Of a DNA stretch of 64,000 bases, positions 1 through 8,949 are shown one piece after another. Positions within the stretch are counted from its first letter, which is position 1, and each line of letters opens with the position of its first letter. The notes under the pieces were generated by a model. The model saw only the letters and a program-made list of their open reading frames with translations, was not told where the DNA came from and ran no database searches. This DNA is from Opitutales bacterium (GTDB lineage: Bacteria; Verrucomicrobiota; Verrucomicrobiia; Opitutales; Seribacteraceae): assembly GCA_028045305.1 (NCBI GenBank), contig JAOFTV010000004.1:62001-126000 (forward strand), given 5' to 3'. The position numbers and the translations under genes are program-made.

Positions 1-166
1 CATGATGAAACGGGCGAAATTTTCGATTGGACACTCATTACTGTCACTTTCACCGTTGGGAAATGCTCTTCGATAGAACTTAAGTACCAATCCCCTCCTT
101 CTGTTTTAGTAGATCCTGGGTTTTGAGAGCCTCTAGGTTGGCAGTAACAACCTAAATGCTGGAAGA

Positions 167-775
167 TTACCGTGGAAGTCTGATAATTGAAATACCGTTG
201 CTCTTGGAGTCGAAGGAAATTGGCCTACCCGAGGCATCTTTAATGGAAAGTAAGTTTCCGGAAGAACAAGTAACAATCAGGGCATTTTTATCGTAGATAT
301 ATGAAGTCTCCCCATTTTTCATTTTTAACCAATCTAATTCATTTCCGTCTTTATCCTGGACTAAGGCCCAAAGTTCACCGTTAGCGTGCAAGGTAAACCT
401 GGAGGTGCTAGCGGAGGTATGCTTTGGGGTAATTGGTCGAAGAGATTGATTTTGAGTTGATGAAAATGGTGGTTGGGATTTAGGGGGAATATAATCAAAT
501 GCTTCAACTTGCTCATAGGTTTTTGGTTGGGAGGCAATTTGATTTGGTGCAAGAGAATTTGTTTGAACAGGAGTTGGGTGAATTTGCTGGTTCTGTCCAT
601 TGTATTGAGCATTTCCCTCAGGCTTTTCTAATGTTGTTGGAAAACTGGGGTAAGGAGGAGGAGCATCTGGGATAACAGTTGGTCCCCGAGATATGCAACA
701 CGAGAATCCAAACGTCAGAATTAATGTAAAAAGAGCTCTGGTTATTCGAAGTGTTCTTGAATAAGAATGGGTCAC
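167..775 (-). CDS. Pro/Gln-rich putative lipoprotein with a small C-terminal beta domain
   Basis: 202-aa ORF; N-terminal hydrophobic segment followed by CC (lipobox-like GFSCC), Pro-rich linker, C-terminal RFTLHANGELWALVQDKDGNELDWLKMKNGE domain. Confidence 0.65.
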   Translation of the reverse strand: MTHSYSRTLRITRALFTLILTFGFSCCISRGPTVIPDAPPPYPSFPTTLEKPEGNAQYNGQNQQIHPTPVQTNSLAPNQIASQPKTYEQVEAFDYIPPKSQPPFSSTQNQSLRPITPKHTSASTSRFTLHANGELWALVQDKDGNELDWLKMKNGETSYIYDKNALIVTCSSGNLLSIKDASGRPISFDSKSNGISIIRLPR

Positions 776-987
776 AGACTATTTGTTTTACTAGAAGAAT
801 AGGTCTGAGCAATCGAAATCTTTTTATTTTAGATTTCTCAGTAATCAATTTTTTAGAAATGGAAATTAATAGTGCCATAAATTGTAAATTAATATGCAGT
901 TTAATGTACAAAAGTAAGAATTTAGTTTTTTTTCTTGTAGTAAAAGATACACAAGCAATGAACTATTATCGTGCAAATGCACATTTT

Positions 988-1026
988 AACTCTTCCAGTT
1001 TGGGCAAAACTGGAGGAGTTTTTTTT
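988..1026 (+). terminator. Rho-independent terminator-like hairpin
   Basis: aactcttccagttt-gggca-aaactggaggagtt (14-bp stem with one G:U position) followed by a T run. Confidence 0.75.
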
Positions 1027-1079
1027 GTAGATCATTTAGTCTGCTTGCTAGTTTTGTTTGTACCAAGTAGAAATTTGGA

Positions 1080-1415
1080 ATGAAATATTTTACATTGCTA
1101 CTAATGCTTGGCGTTTTTGTTACAAGTCAATCTGATCTTTATGTTTTGTTCGGACAGTCATCCAGAAAGCAACTTAGCCCTCCTCCTCAGTTACCTGTGA
1201 ACATACCTCCACCGCCAAACTTTGGCAATGTGTCTTCCAAAAATGGTAGGTATCAGTTAATAAGTGCCGAGTATTACTCTCAGGATGCTAAGCCTTTTCT
1301 GTATAAAAGGTTGGTCAAAGTGGATACGGTAACTGGAAAGAGCTGGGTGCTTCAATCCGTTGGCGGTCCGGGAAAAGAGGTGAGAAGTTGGGTGCCGCTT
1401 GTAGGAGATAACTAA
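1080..1415 (+). CDS. small secreted hypothetical protein
   Basis: 111 aa, N-terminal hydrophobic signal-like segment, Pro-rich region. Confidence 0.55.
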   Translation: MKYFTLLLMLGVFVTSQSDLYVLFGQSSRKQLSPPPQLPVNIPPPPNFGNVSSKNGRYQLISAEYYSQDAKPFLYKRLVKVDTVTGKSWVLQSVGGPGKEVRSWVPLVGDN

Positions 1416-1467
1416 GTTTTTCTACTGAGAGATTGTTTTACAAAATTGATATACAAATTTAACGCTC

Positions 1468-3168
1468 TTACTTCTTTTGTGTCGTGATTTGTTTAATCTT
1501 GGTTTCCAATCCACTAATTCTTCTAGAAAGTTTTTCATTTCTTAAGGAAAAATGACTAATTAGTAGAAGGATTCCAATGATTACAAGCAAAGCTTTGCCT
1601 ATTGGATATTCTTTCCAAGATTGATTCCAAACTAAGTGTAAAGCACTTGACCCGATAAAAAGAAAGGATGCTAATGTTCCCACATTTAACAATCCCCCTG
1701 CTATTCCCCGAGGGCGTTCCCTGCCCATAATATCGGAGTTATTAAGGAGCAGGAAGAAGGAAAGTAAGGCAAAGGGAAGGATCGCCAAACTTACAAAATA
1801 GGTTGGATCACTAATCCAGTTATTTTGACCAGACCATACGAACGGACCGATGGAGGCAAGTGCAAGTAGAAGGGATCCAGATTGAAAAGCTGCCCCTTTG
1901 TGAGGTTTCCCGAGAATTTCGCATAGGAGGTGACCATTAATAATCATCAGCACAACAATAGTCGAAAGGGATATCACAAATACCATGCAACCAAGCAGAT
2001 ACATTAGACTGTCACCTCCAACTTGAGTCAAGGAATGTATCCACTGATTAAAACTTCTGCCTACGACTAAGGTAGCAAGTTGTTTTTCCTCAGCAGTTAG
2101 AGACTGAATTTTTTCCCCTTGCTGAAAGGGGGCCAAGGCTTGGAAGTTCTCAAGACCGATATCTGAGGCTATTCGTCGGTTTAAGAGGTCCTGGACGTCT
2201 GAATTGTTGTGAATTTCATCATAAGTCCCAGCAGCATATTCTTGTTGAAATGCAATAACGGATAAAAGTGACAGGCAAGTCGTTGTTATCGCGAAGGGAA
2301 TAAATGCAGTGGTGAATAAATTAAATTTGGCAAAACCGACATGAACTCTTCTCCAGTTGCGGTTTAGTAAAAGTAAAGGAAGTGCAAACAGTAGATTTAC
2401 TCCAAGTGTTGAGGAGAAGCATACGAGTACCAATTCTCTTTGCTTATTCATGATTTCATTTACCCAGAAAGGTCCCATGTTGCCCATTTTTTCAAGTAAG
2501 GGAATAAAGCAAGGAGCGGGTTCAGATAGAACCGAATAACTTGGCACAAGTCCGCTAAATAGCTCGTTGTAACTAACTTTAGCTTGGGAAATTAGAAGGA
2601 TAACTGAAGCAAGGGATGATATTACAACGAAAAGAACTAAAAGTTTTAAGATCCAGTAAAAGACTGCGGATCGTGGACCCTGTTTTTCATAAAGTAGGGA
2701 TAGACCAATGGTGATGCTAAGTAGAATGAATGCTGTAAGAGCTTTTCCACCTTTATTATCTAATGCAGGGATTAAGGTGGAAACAGTAATCTCCACGCCA
2801 AATCTAAACTGTGGCATGCACCATGTAAAACTTGTGATCATTGCCGAGATTGCAAGCCACATGGCCAAGGATTTATTCCAATCATTTTTTAGAATGGCAA
2901 ATAAACTTTGCTGGCAATTAAGGGTGATGTGCGAAACAGCAAAGAGGGAGAATAGACCGAGTAGCATGGCAGCAGCCTGTATCCAGAGAGCGTCAGGCCC
3001 AAGTCTTAAGCCTAAGCCTATTGAACCCATTAAAGTTCCTGCACTTAGGCTCGCACCCGAAATCCACCAACCTGGGCCGTCCATTTTAGCATAAGCAAAA
3101 AATGATTTAGCCATTCCACCCTTCCTGGAGCTTTCGATAATATCAGCTTCTTGGGTGGCAGTAGGCAT
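1468..3168 (-). CDS. polytopic membrane transporter, divergent Nramp-like family
   Basis: 566 aa, about 11-12 hydrophobic segments; N-terminal GPGWWISGASLSAGTLMGSIGLG resembles the Nramp TM1 region. Confidence 0.55.
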   Translation of the reverse strand: MPTATQEADIIESSRKGGMAKSFFAYAKMDGPGWWISGASLSAGTLMGSIGLGLRLGPDALWIQAAAMLLGLFSLFAVSHITLNCQQSLFAILKNDWNKSLAMWLAISAMITSFTWCMPQFRFGVEITVSTLIPALDNKGGKALTAFILLSITIGLSLLYEKQGPRSAVFYWILKLLVLFVVISSLASVILLISQAKVSYNELFSGLVPSYSVLSEPAPCFIPLLEKMGNMGPFWVNEIMNKQRELVLVCFSSTLGVNLLFALPLLLLNRNWRRVHVGFAKFNLFTTAFIPFAITTTCLSLLSVIAFQQEYAAGTYDEIHNNSDVQDLLNRRIASDIGLENFQALAPFQQGEKIQSLTAEEKQLATLVVGRSFNQWIHSLTQVGGDSLMYLLGCMVFVISLSTIVVLMIINGHLLCEILGKPHKGAAFQSGSLLLALASIGPFVWSGQNNWISDPTYFVSLAILPFALLSFFLLLNNSDIMGRERPRGIAGGLLNVGTLASFLFIGSSALHLVWNQSWKEYPIGKALLVIIGILLLISHFSLRNEKLSRRISGLETKIKQITTQKK

Positions 3169-3203
3169 AATCTTTTAAAAAAGTAGATGAAATATGAAGC
3201 CTT

Positions 3204-3662
3204 CTATTTGACGATCATCTTGCCTCGCATCATGGCAAAATGACCAGGAAAAGTGCAGACATATTCATATTCCCCGCTTTGATTTGGGGTGTTAAAAGTG
3301 ATAGATTCGGATTCACCCGGACCGAGTAAATTAGTGTGAGCAATGATGTCGCCGAGGAGAGACTTGGGTAGTGGATTACTTGCACTGCCACCAGAGGCTA
3401 ATACTTTTTGTCCAAAAGATAGTGCGTGGACATCTTTCTTTAGAACGACCAAGTTGTGACCCATTGCGATTTTAGGCAAAGAACCAATGTTTTTAAAAGT
3501 TAAACGAATGGTTTCGCCGGGTTTTGCCTCGAACTTTTTAAGGTCAAATTGCATCGCATCATTACCTGTAATCAGAATTTCCCTTATTTGAGTATTCTCT
3601 TCCCCTGTCAAAGGGGTAAACAAAGATAAAAAAACAACTGTGGATGAGAGTAATTTGTTCAT
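3204..3662 (-). CDS. azurin-type blue copper protein
   Basis: Signal peptide; motifs MGHNLVV and YVCTFPGHFAMMRGKMIV match azurin copper ligands His/Cys/His/Met. Confidence 0.9.
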   Translation of the reverse strand: MNKLLSSTVVFLSLFTPLTGEENTQIREILITGNDAMQFDLKKFEAKPGETIRLTFKNIGSLPKIAMGHNLVVLKKDVHALSFGQKVLASGGSASNPLPKSLLGDIIAHTNLLGPGESESITFNTPNQSGEYEYVCTFPGHFAMMRGKMIVK

Positions 3663-3700
3663 GGCGTTTTCAAGGTTAGATATACTTGCAGGAGTGAAGA

Positions 3701-5323
3701 TCAGACTTTACTCATTGGAGCATACCTGTAGTAAACCTCCAGCATTAATACTGTAAGGGCGTGTCGAAAAATTGCAGATTCACCATGAAAATGTAGACCT
3801 AGTTGCCATCGACCGTTTTCCTGTTGGCCTGCTGCCACCACTTCCTGGAAGTTTTGGTTCCATTCTCGCCAAAAAACCCCACTCAATGCACCTGTAGATT
3901 GAAAGCAAGCCTGGGCATGGTAATACCACTCGTAAGCATCTACTTTCTTCCAGGAGTCAACAAGCCTGTTTTGTACAATAAACTCTAAGCCTTTTTTAGC
4001 TTCTTGAGATTTTGCTTCTTTCCACACTTGGAGGCACAATACACCTGCACCAGTAATAGAACCTCGTCCAGGGCCACCATATCGAGCAGCTTCATTCCCT
4101 TGAGGAGTATACATGAATTTGCCAGAACCTTTTTCTTGGCATTTTTTGACATATCCAATGGCATTATCCATAGCCCCATCGAGGCCATCAAGTTGAATGC
4201 CAGTTAACGCAGCGGCTTTGAGTGCCTGCACGCACCAACTGGAAAGAGACAAATCAACGGAGGCTGCAACTCCACGACCATATCCGTAACCCCAACCACC
4301 ATTTGGGTTTTGCCCTTCAATAATAAGATTTACCGCCCGAATTGTGTATTCCTTAATTTTGGGAATTTTTGTCATAGTGTAAGCCTCGCAAAGTGCGTAC
4401 GTTCTGATGGCGTGTGAATATGCAGCGTACTGCATACCATGTGTGCCGTTGCCCTTTAAACCAAGGAATGATCCGCTCTCATCCCGATTCGCCAATTTAT
4501 CTGGGGCTGTGGACATGATGAAGTCGATTGCTTTTTGTACAGTAGGACCGAAGTTCGGAGAATCTTGGAGCTCGCAATGACCGAGAAAAGCGAGCAAGGA
4601 AAGGGCAGTCATGCCGTCGCGGTGCAAAGGGTTATTTCTATCCCTGTAAGGTTTTTCTTGAGAGTTCATATCTTGTCGCCCCCAGCCCCCATCTTCGTCT
4701 TGGACCTCTTTTAGCCATGCAAGGCCTTTTAAAATAGCTTCTTCAGTAGATGGTTTTCCTCCTCCTGAACGCAGGCGTTCCATTCTTTTTTTCGGGTCGC
4801 AACGCTGTTGCATTACCTTAGGGAGACTCAAACTTACTCCTTTAAGAGCACTTTTCATCTTTTGATTATTCATGGTTGCCGATTGGGACATCGGCGGTGC
4901 AGTGGCTTCAATGACAGGCGCAAGGTCCTTAACATCCAACTCATTGAAGTCGGGTAAGGAAATATCTGAAACTGCGGTTGTCTTGAAGGTCTGCTGGCTC
5001 GAGGGTTGAGCTTTTTTTTGCCTTTGCATGAGCTTAACAACTTTTTGTTTTTCCTGTTGTTGCTGTTGGGCTGGTGCACCGGCATCTCCAAAATCAGAAC
5101 CGCTTTCTTCACCAACATTTACGACAATAGTCCACGCAAGCATAAATCCGATAATACCCACAATTGTTCCTAGAGCGATGAGGAGGCTGTTGAGCAAACG
5201 ATACTCCCTCATGTACTTGCCAAATGCTCCCTCTGAAGGAGGTGCCTCAGTAAATTGGGGCTCAACTTCCTCGATTATTTCTTCGGGGTCTTGAATTTGT
5301 TCGATTTCGGATTCTTCGTCCAT
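3701..5323 (-). CDS. membrane-anchored prenyltransferase/squalene-oxidase-repeat (alpha/alpha toroid) protein
   Basis: 540 aa; acidic N-terminus, one TM, Gln/Pro-rich linker, then repeated GLAWL..Q..DGGWG / NPNGGWGYG motifs. Confidence 0.8.
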   Translation of the reverse strand: MDEESEIEQIQDPEEIIEEVEPQFTEAPPSEGAFGKYMREYRLLNSLLIALGTIVGIIGFMLAWTIVVNVGEESGSDFGDAGAPAQQQQQEKQKVVKLMQRQKKAQPSSQQTFKTTAVSDISLPDFNELDVKDLAPVIEATAPPMSQSATMNNQKMKSALKGVSLSLPKVMQQRCDPKKRMERLRSGGGKPSTEEAILKGLAWLKEVQDEDGGWGRQDMNSQEKPYRDRNNPLHRDGMTALSLLAFLGHCELQDSPNFGPTVQKAIDFIMSTAPDKLANRDESGSFLGLKGNGTHGMQYAAYSHAIRTYALCEAYTMTKIPKIKEYTIRAVNLIIEGQNPNGGWGYGYGRGVAASVDLSLSSWCVQALKAAALTGIQLDGLDGAMDNAIGYVKKCQEKGSGKFMYTPQGNEAARYGGPGRGSITGAGVLCLQVWKEAKSQEAKKGLEFIVQNRLVDSWKKVDAYEWYYHAQACFQSTGALSGVFWREWNQNFQEVVAAGQQENGRWQLGLHFHGESAIFRHALTVLMLEVYYRYAPMSKV

Positions 5324-5439
5324 GGCTGTATGGGATTGTTATTTGAGAGTTTAAAGTTATCGATAGAGGGGCATAAAGGTCAAGCAAGCACGGAACGGAA
5401 AATAATTTGGATTAAAAAAAATATTTTTAATTGATCGTA

Positions 5440-5468
5440 TTGACTTCGATTAAAAAGCAATTTGCAAT
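5440..5468 (+). promoter_or_regulatory. sigma70-like promoter immediately upstream of ATG 5477
   Basis: TTGACT-17 bp-TGCAAT, -10 hexamer ends 8 nt before the ATG. Confidence 0.35.
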
Positions 5469-5476
5469 AAGTTGTT

Positions 5477-6190
5477 ATGCCTCAAAAAACTCTGTATTCA
5501 GGCCTGGTTAAAGCAATAATTTTTCTGATCCCATATATCATCACTCTTGGTCAGGCAGATAGCAATGCCAGCGAATTTCCGAAAGCAGTCGATCTAGGCA
5601 ATGGCCTTTATGACTTCGGAGGCGTTTTAATCAATCGAAGGGATACATCTCTTTCTTTTGATGCAATTTGTAACCAAACTAGTGGTTTGGTGGAATATGC
5701 ATTGGTTCATGAAAATGGAAAATTACACGAGTCCCTCTTTAGGACAAGTATTTCGCCACGTTGGATACACGCTTGCCTTTTGTTGCTTAAGGCTAAGCCA
5801 CTCGCTTCTATGTTTACTTCGGAAAAAAACGCTAAGGATTTGCAATCTTCCAACCTTTCAAATCATAAAGTTTTAGCAAATGTGTCTTGGGGAAAAAATG
5901 GCGAAGTGGTTTCCCGAGCAATTTCATCAATGGTTTACAATCAGCTATCCGATCGAACTCTAGACACCCGTCCGTTTGTATTTACAGGTTCACGAACAAT
6001 CGATGGAAACTATTTGGCAGATTCAGAGGGATCAATTATTGCAGTTTATCATGACATAAATGCTGTTATTAATTGCTTGGACCCCGATAGCAATTCAGAC
6101 GATTCTTGGGTTGCTTTTCATGAATCTATGCCTCCTTTAGATTATAAAGTTAGGTTTCATCTGCAAGTTCTTGCCCAACTATCCAATTAG
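5477..6190 (+). CDS. YdjY-domain-like secreted protein
   Basis: 237 aa, signal peptide; VEYALVHENGKLHESLFRTSISPRWIHACLLLLKAKP resembles the YdjY domain. Confidence 0.6.
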   Translation: MPQKTLYSGLVKAIIFLIPYIITLGQADSNASEFPKAVDLGNGLYDFGGVLINRRDTSLSFDAICNQTSGLVEYALVHENGKLHESLFRTSISPRWIHACLLLLKAKPLASMFTSEKNAKDLQSSNLSNHKVLANVSWGKNGEVVSRAISSMVYNQLSDRTLDTRPFVFTGSRTIDGNYLADSEGSIIAVYHDINAVINCLDPDSNSDDSWVAFHESMPPLDYKVRFHLQVLAQLSN

Positions 6191-6201
6191 CCTATTGTAG
6201 G

Positions 6202-7350
6202 ATGATAATTAATACACATTATACATTATTTTCACTGATTGTTTTTTTCATCGGGCTTGTTAATTGTTTTTCTGCCCCAAATATTTCTTTAAAACTTGAA
6301 ATTGAGAGGTCTCTTGACAGGGGGACTTCATGGTTGCTGGAAAACCAAGATATGAAAGATGGAAACTGGGGCAGTCCAGATTATCCCGCACTTACAGCTC
6401 TCGCTTTGAGGACAATCTTAGGGCATCAATCTATAAAGGAGCAAATAAAACATAACCGCCAAGTAGAGAAAGGATTTTCCTTTCTAAGAAGGAAAGTACA
6501 GTCTGATGGTGGTATTTATGGTAAAGGATTAGCGTCTTATAATACTTCAATTAGTTTGTTGGCTTTTCTTCAATACAAGAAGCCGGAAGATGAAAAAATC
6601 ATTGAGGATGCACGGAGTTTTTTAATCAACCAACAATCTGATTTTGATCGGAAAGGAGAACCGGATAATATCTTCGATGGTGGGATCGGATATGGCTCGA
6701 CTTGGGCACATTCCGATATGTCTAACACTCATTTGGCTATGGAAGCTCTTTATTACGCGAAGAAAACAATAAAATCAAAAGAAGGTGGCATGCTCGATTT
6801 GGACTGGGATTCCGCCATCCAGTTTGTTTCCAGGTGTCAGAATCTTCCTGAATCAAACGATCAAGCGTGGGTCAGCAGTTATTCGGATGATCGTGGTGGC
6901 TTCGTTTATTTTCCTGGAAATAGTATGGCTGGTGAACGGCTAGATTCAAGGGGGCGAACATCACTGCGCTCGTATGGAAGTATGAGCTATGCCGGACTCC
7001 TCAGTTTTATATACGCTGAAATGAGCCCGTCAGATAAACGTTTGGTCGAGGTAAGGAAGTGGTTAAGTAAAAACTACACCATCGAGGAGAATCCAGGAAT
7101 GGGAATGCAAGGTCTCTATTACTACTATCATACCATGGCGAAAGCACTTTCTTTGTCTGGGGTGGATGAGGTTCTCGATGGAGATGGGAACCCAGTAGAT
7201 TGGCGAGAGGAATTGTCTATTCGTCTATTCGATCAACAAAAAGAAAACGGCTTTTGGATAAATCAATCTGGTAGATGGTGGGAGAAGGACCCAATTTTAG
7301 TAAGTTGCTACGCGATGCTTGCACTTGAGCGTATATATCATGCACTGTAA
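6202..7350 (+). CDS. secreted prenyltransferase/squalene-oxidase-repeat protein
   Basis: 382 aa, signal peptide, toroid-like repeats (SWLLENQDMKDGNWGSPDYPALTALAL etc.). Confidence 0.75.
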   Translation: MIINTHYTLFSLIVFFIGLVNCFSAPNISLKLEIERSLDRGTSWLLENQDMKDGNWGSPDYPALTALALRTILGHQSIKEQIKHNRQVEKGFSFLRRKVQSDGGIYGKGLASYNTSISLLAFLQYKKPEDEKIIEDARSFLINQQSDFDRKGEPDNIFDGGIGYGSTWAHSDMSNTHLAMEALYYAKKTIKSKEGGMLDLDWDSAIQFVSRCQNLPESNDQAWVSSYSDDRGGFVYFPGNSMAGERLDSRGRTSLRSYGSMSYAGLLSFIYAEMSPSDKRLVEVRKWLSKNYTIEENPGMGMQGLYYYYHTMAKALSLSGVDEVLDGDGNPVDWREELSIRLFDQQKENGFWINQSGRWWEKDPILVSCYAMLALERIYHAL

Positions 7351-7933
7351 GAAAGTCCTAATATTTTCCCTTTATTTTCTGCTTTATTCTCAAATTTTGC
7401 AGGCCGGAAAAAATAATTTTCCTGAATCTCCTGATCTTCCGTTAATTGAACAAGGTTTTTTATTTGCTCAATTAAAACAGGGCGACAATCGGGAAGGCAC
7501 TATCATAAGTTTACAAAAAGCTGGATATTTGGGGTATCGTGAATTGAGCTCTAATTTAATAAAATCTCCAGTTCGTTGGGATGGACATGCTTATGAATTA
7601 ACTTGCAAGTACGATGAAAAGGAAGGGTTGGAGCTATGCTTGATCCAAGGGGAGGCAGGCTGGCAGGATTTTTTTTATGAAGATGTTATGCGCCCCCAGT
7701 GGGAATCATTGCGTAAGCGAGTTTCCCGTAAATATGGCTTGCCTGCTAGCAGTAGAGAGTTTCCAGAATATTACGAAGTTCCCTTAAATGATAAAGGCGG
7801 TGTAGTCACTGATCAGTGGGTTTTGGATGACCGTACAATTTTGTTAAGTGTTCTATCATACAGCCAGCAGGATTGTTGCACGAGACAGGTGCTCGACTTT
7901 TCTTGCTGTATTTTACTCATTCAACCAAAGTAG
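7319..7933 (+). CDS. hypothetical secreted protein
   Basis: 204 aa ORF overlapping the 3' end of the previous CDS; hydrophobic N-terminus. Confidence 0.55.
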   Translation: MHLSVYIMHCKKVLIFSLYFLLYSQILQAGKNNFPESPDLPLIEQGFLFAQLKQGDNREGTIISLQKAGYLGYRELSSNLIKSPVRWDGHAYELTCKYDEKEGLELCLIQGEAGWQDFFYEDVMRPQWESLRKRVSRKYGLPASSREFPEYYEVPLNDKGGVVTDQWVLDDRTILLSVLSYSQQDCCTRQVLDFSCCILLIQPK

Positions 7934-7980
7934 GATTTTATTATGTCAATCGGTGTAAGCATCGGTCCTGCGTAACCACA

Positions 7981-8916
7981 ATGGGAATTTTTTCAAAATT
8001 TAAAACAGGCCTTAAGAGAGGCTCAGCTGTTCTACAAAGTGCTTTCGATCGCGTTGCAGGTCGAACTGCTTTGACGGGAGAAGATTTAATAGCAATCGAG
8101 GAAGCCTTCTATGCTTGTGACTTTGGGCCTGATACCACCGAAGATGTGCTGAAAGAAGTAAAGTTGGCTTCGAGTCGCCCAAATCATCTAGAGGAAGGTG
8201 GGGTCGTCAATGTTGCCCGTTCTGTACTGGGAGAGATCCTGTCTGGGTCCGAAGGAACACTCGAGAGTAAGAAGGGTGAATCGCCCCAGGTTATATGTTT
8301 GATCGGAGTGAATGGTTCGGGCAAGACAACAACCTGCGCAAAACTTGGCCATTTGATTACCCAAGCAGGCAATTCCGTAATGATTGGGGCCTGTGATACC
8401 TTTCGAGCCGCGGCCACCGAACAGTTGAAGCACTGGGCAAATCGTTTGAACTTAGAGGTTGTTTCTGGACACCATGGTTCTGATGCGGCGGCAGTTGCCT
8501 TTGATGCCTATTCCTCGGCATTGGCAAAGAAGAGTGACTACCTTTTGCTTGATACAGCAGGCCGTTTGCATGTTAAGGACAATTTGATGGACGAGTTGGC
8601 CAAGCTCAAGCGCGTGCTCCAAAAAAAAGAGCCTCTTGCCCCTCAGCACTCTTGGCTGGTGGTCGATGGATCCACTGGTACGAATGGATTGTCTCAAGCA
8701 AAAGTATTTCATGAAAAGTTTGGTCTCAACGGTCTGGTCGTAACCAAACTGGATGGCACCTCAAAAGGAGGGGCACTGGTATCGATTTATCGGGAATTAG
8801 GTATTCCCATTTTTTATCTTGGACTCGGAGAACAGCCTGATGACCTTCAACCTTTTTCTGTTCAGTCTTATCTTGACAGCCTTTTCCCTAAGCCCTTGGA
8901 GGCCATTAATGCTTAA
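7981..8916 (+). CDS. ftsY: signal recognition particle receptor FtsY
   Basis: GVNGSGKTTTCAKLG, DTFRAAATEQL, DTAGR, TKLDGTSKGG motifs; start trimmed from 7873 to MGIFSKFKTGLKRG at 7981. Confidence 0.95.
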   Translation: MGIFSKFKTGLKRGSAVLQSAFDRVAGRTALTGEDLIAIEEAFYACDFGPDTTEDVLKEVKLASSRPNHLEEGGVVNVARSVLGEILSGSEGTLESKKGESPQVICLIGVNGSGKTTTCAKLGHLITQAGNSVMIGACDTFRAAATEQLKHWANRLNLEVVSGHHGSDAAAVAFDAYSSALAKKSDYLLLDTAGRLHVKDNLMDELAKLKRVLQKKEPLAPQHSWLVVDGSTGTNGLSQAKVFHEKFGLNGLVVTKLDGTSKGGALVSIYRELGIPIFYLGLGEQPDDLQPFSVQSYLDSLFPKPLEAINA

Positions 8917-8949
8917 GTTTAGAGTAAGCCAAAAACTGCGTAAATTCAT

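Noticed and set aside
751-1083. 110-aa + strand ORF in the intergenic region
   Set aside because: Reads through a strong terminator hairpin, overlaps the divergent gene start, and has low-complexity non-protein-like composition
7873-7980. Extended N-terminus of FtsY in the ORF track
   Set aside because: The extension overlaps the upstream CDS, and a natural FtsY start MGIFSKFK lies at 7981
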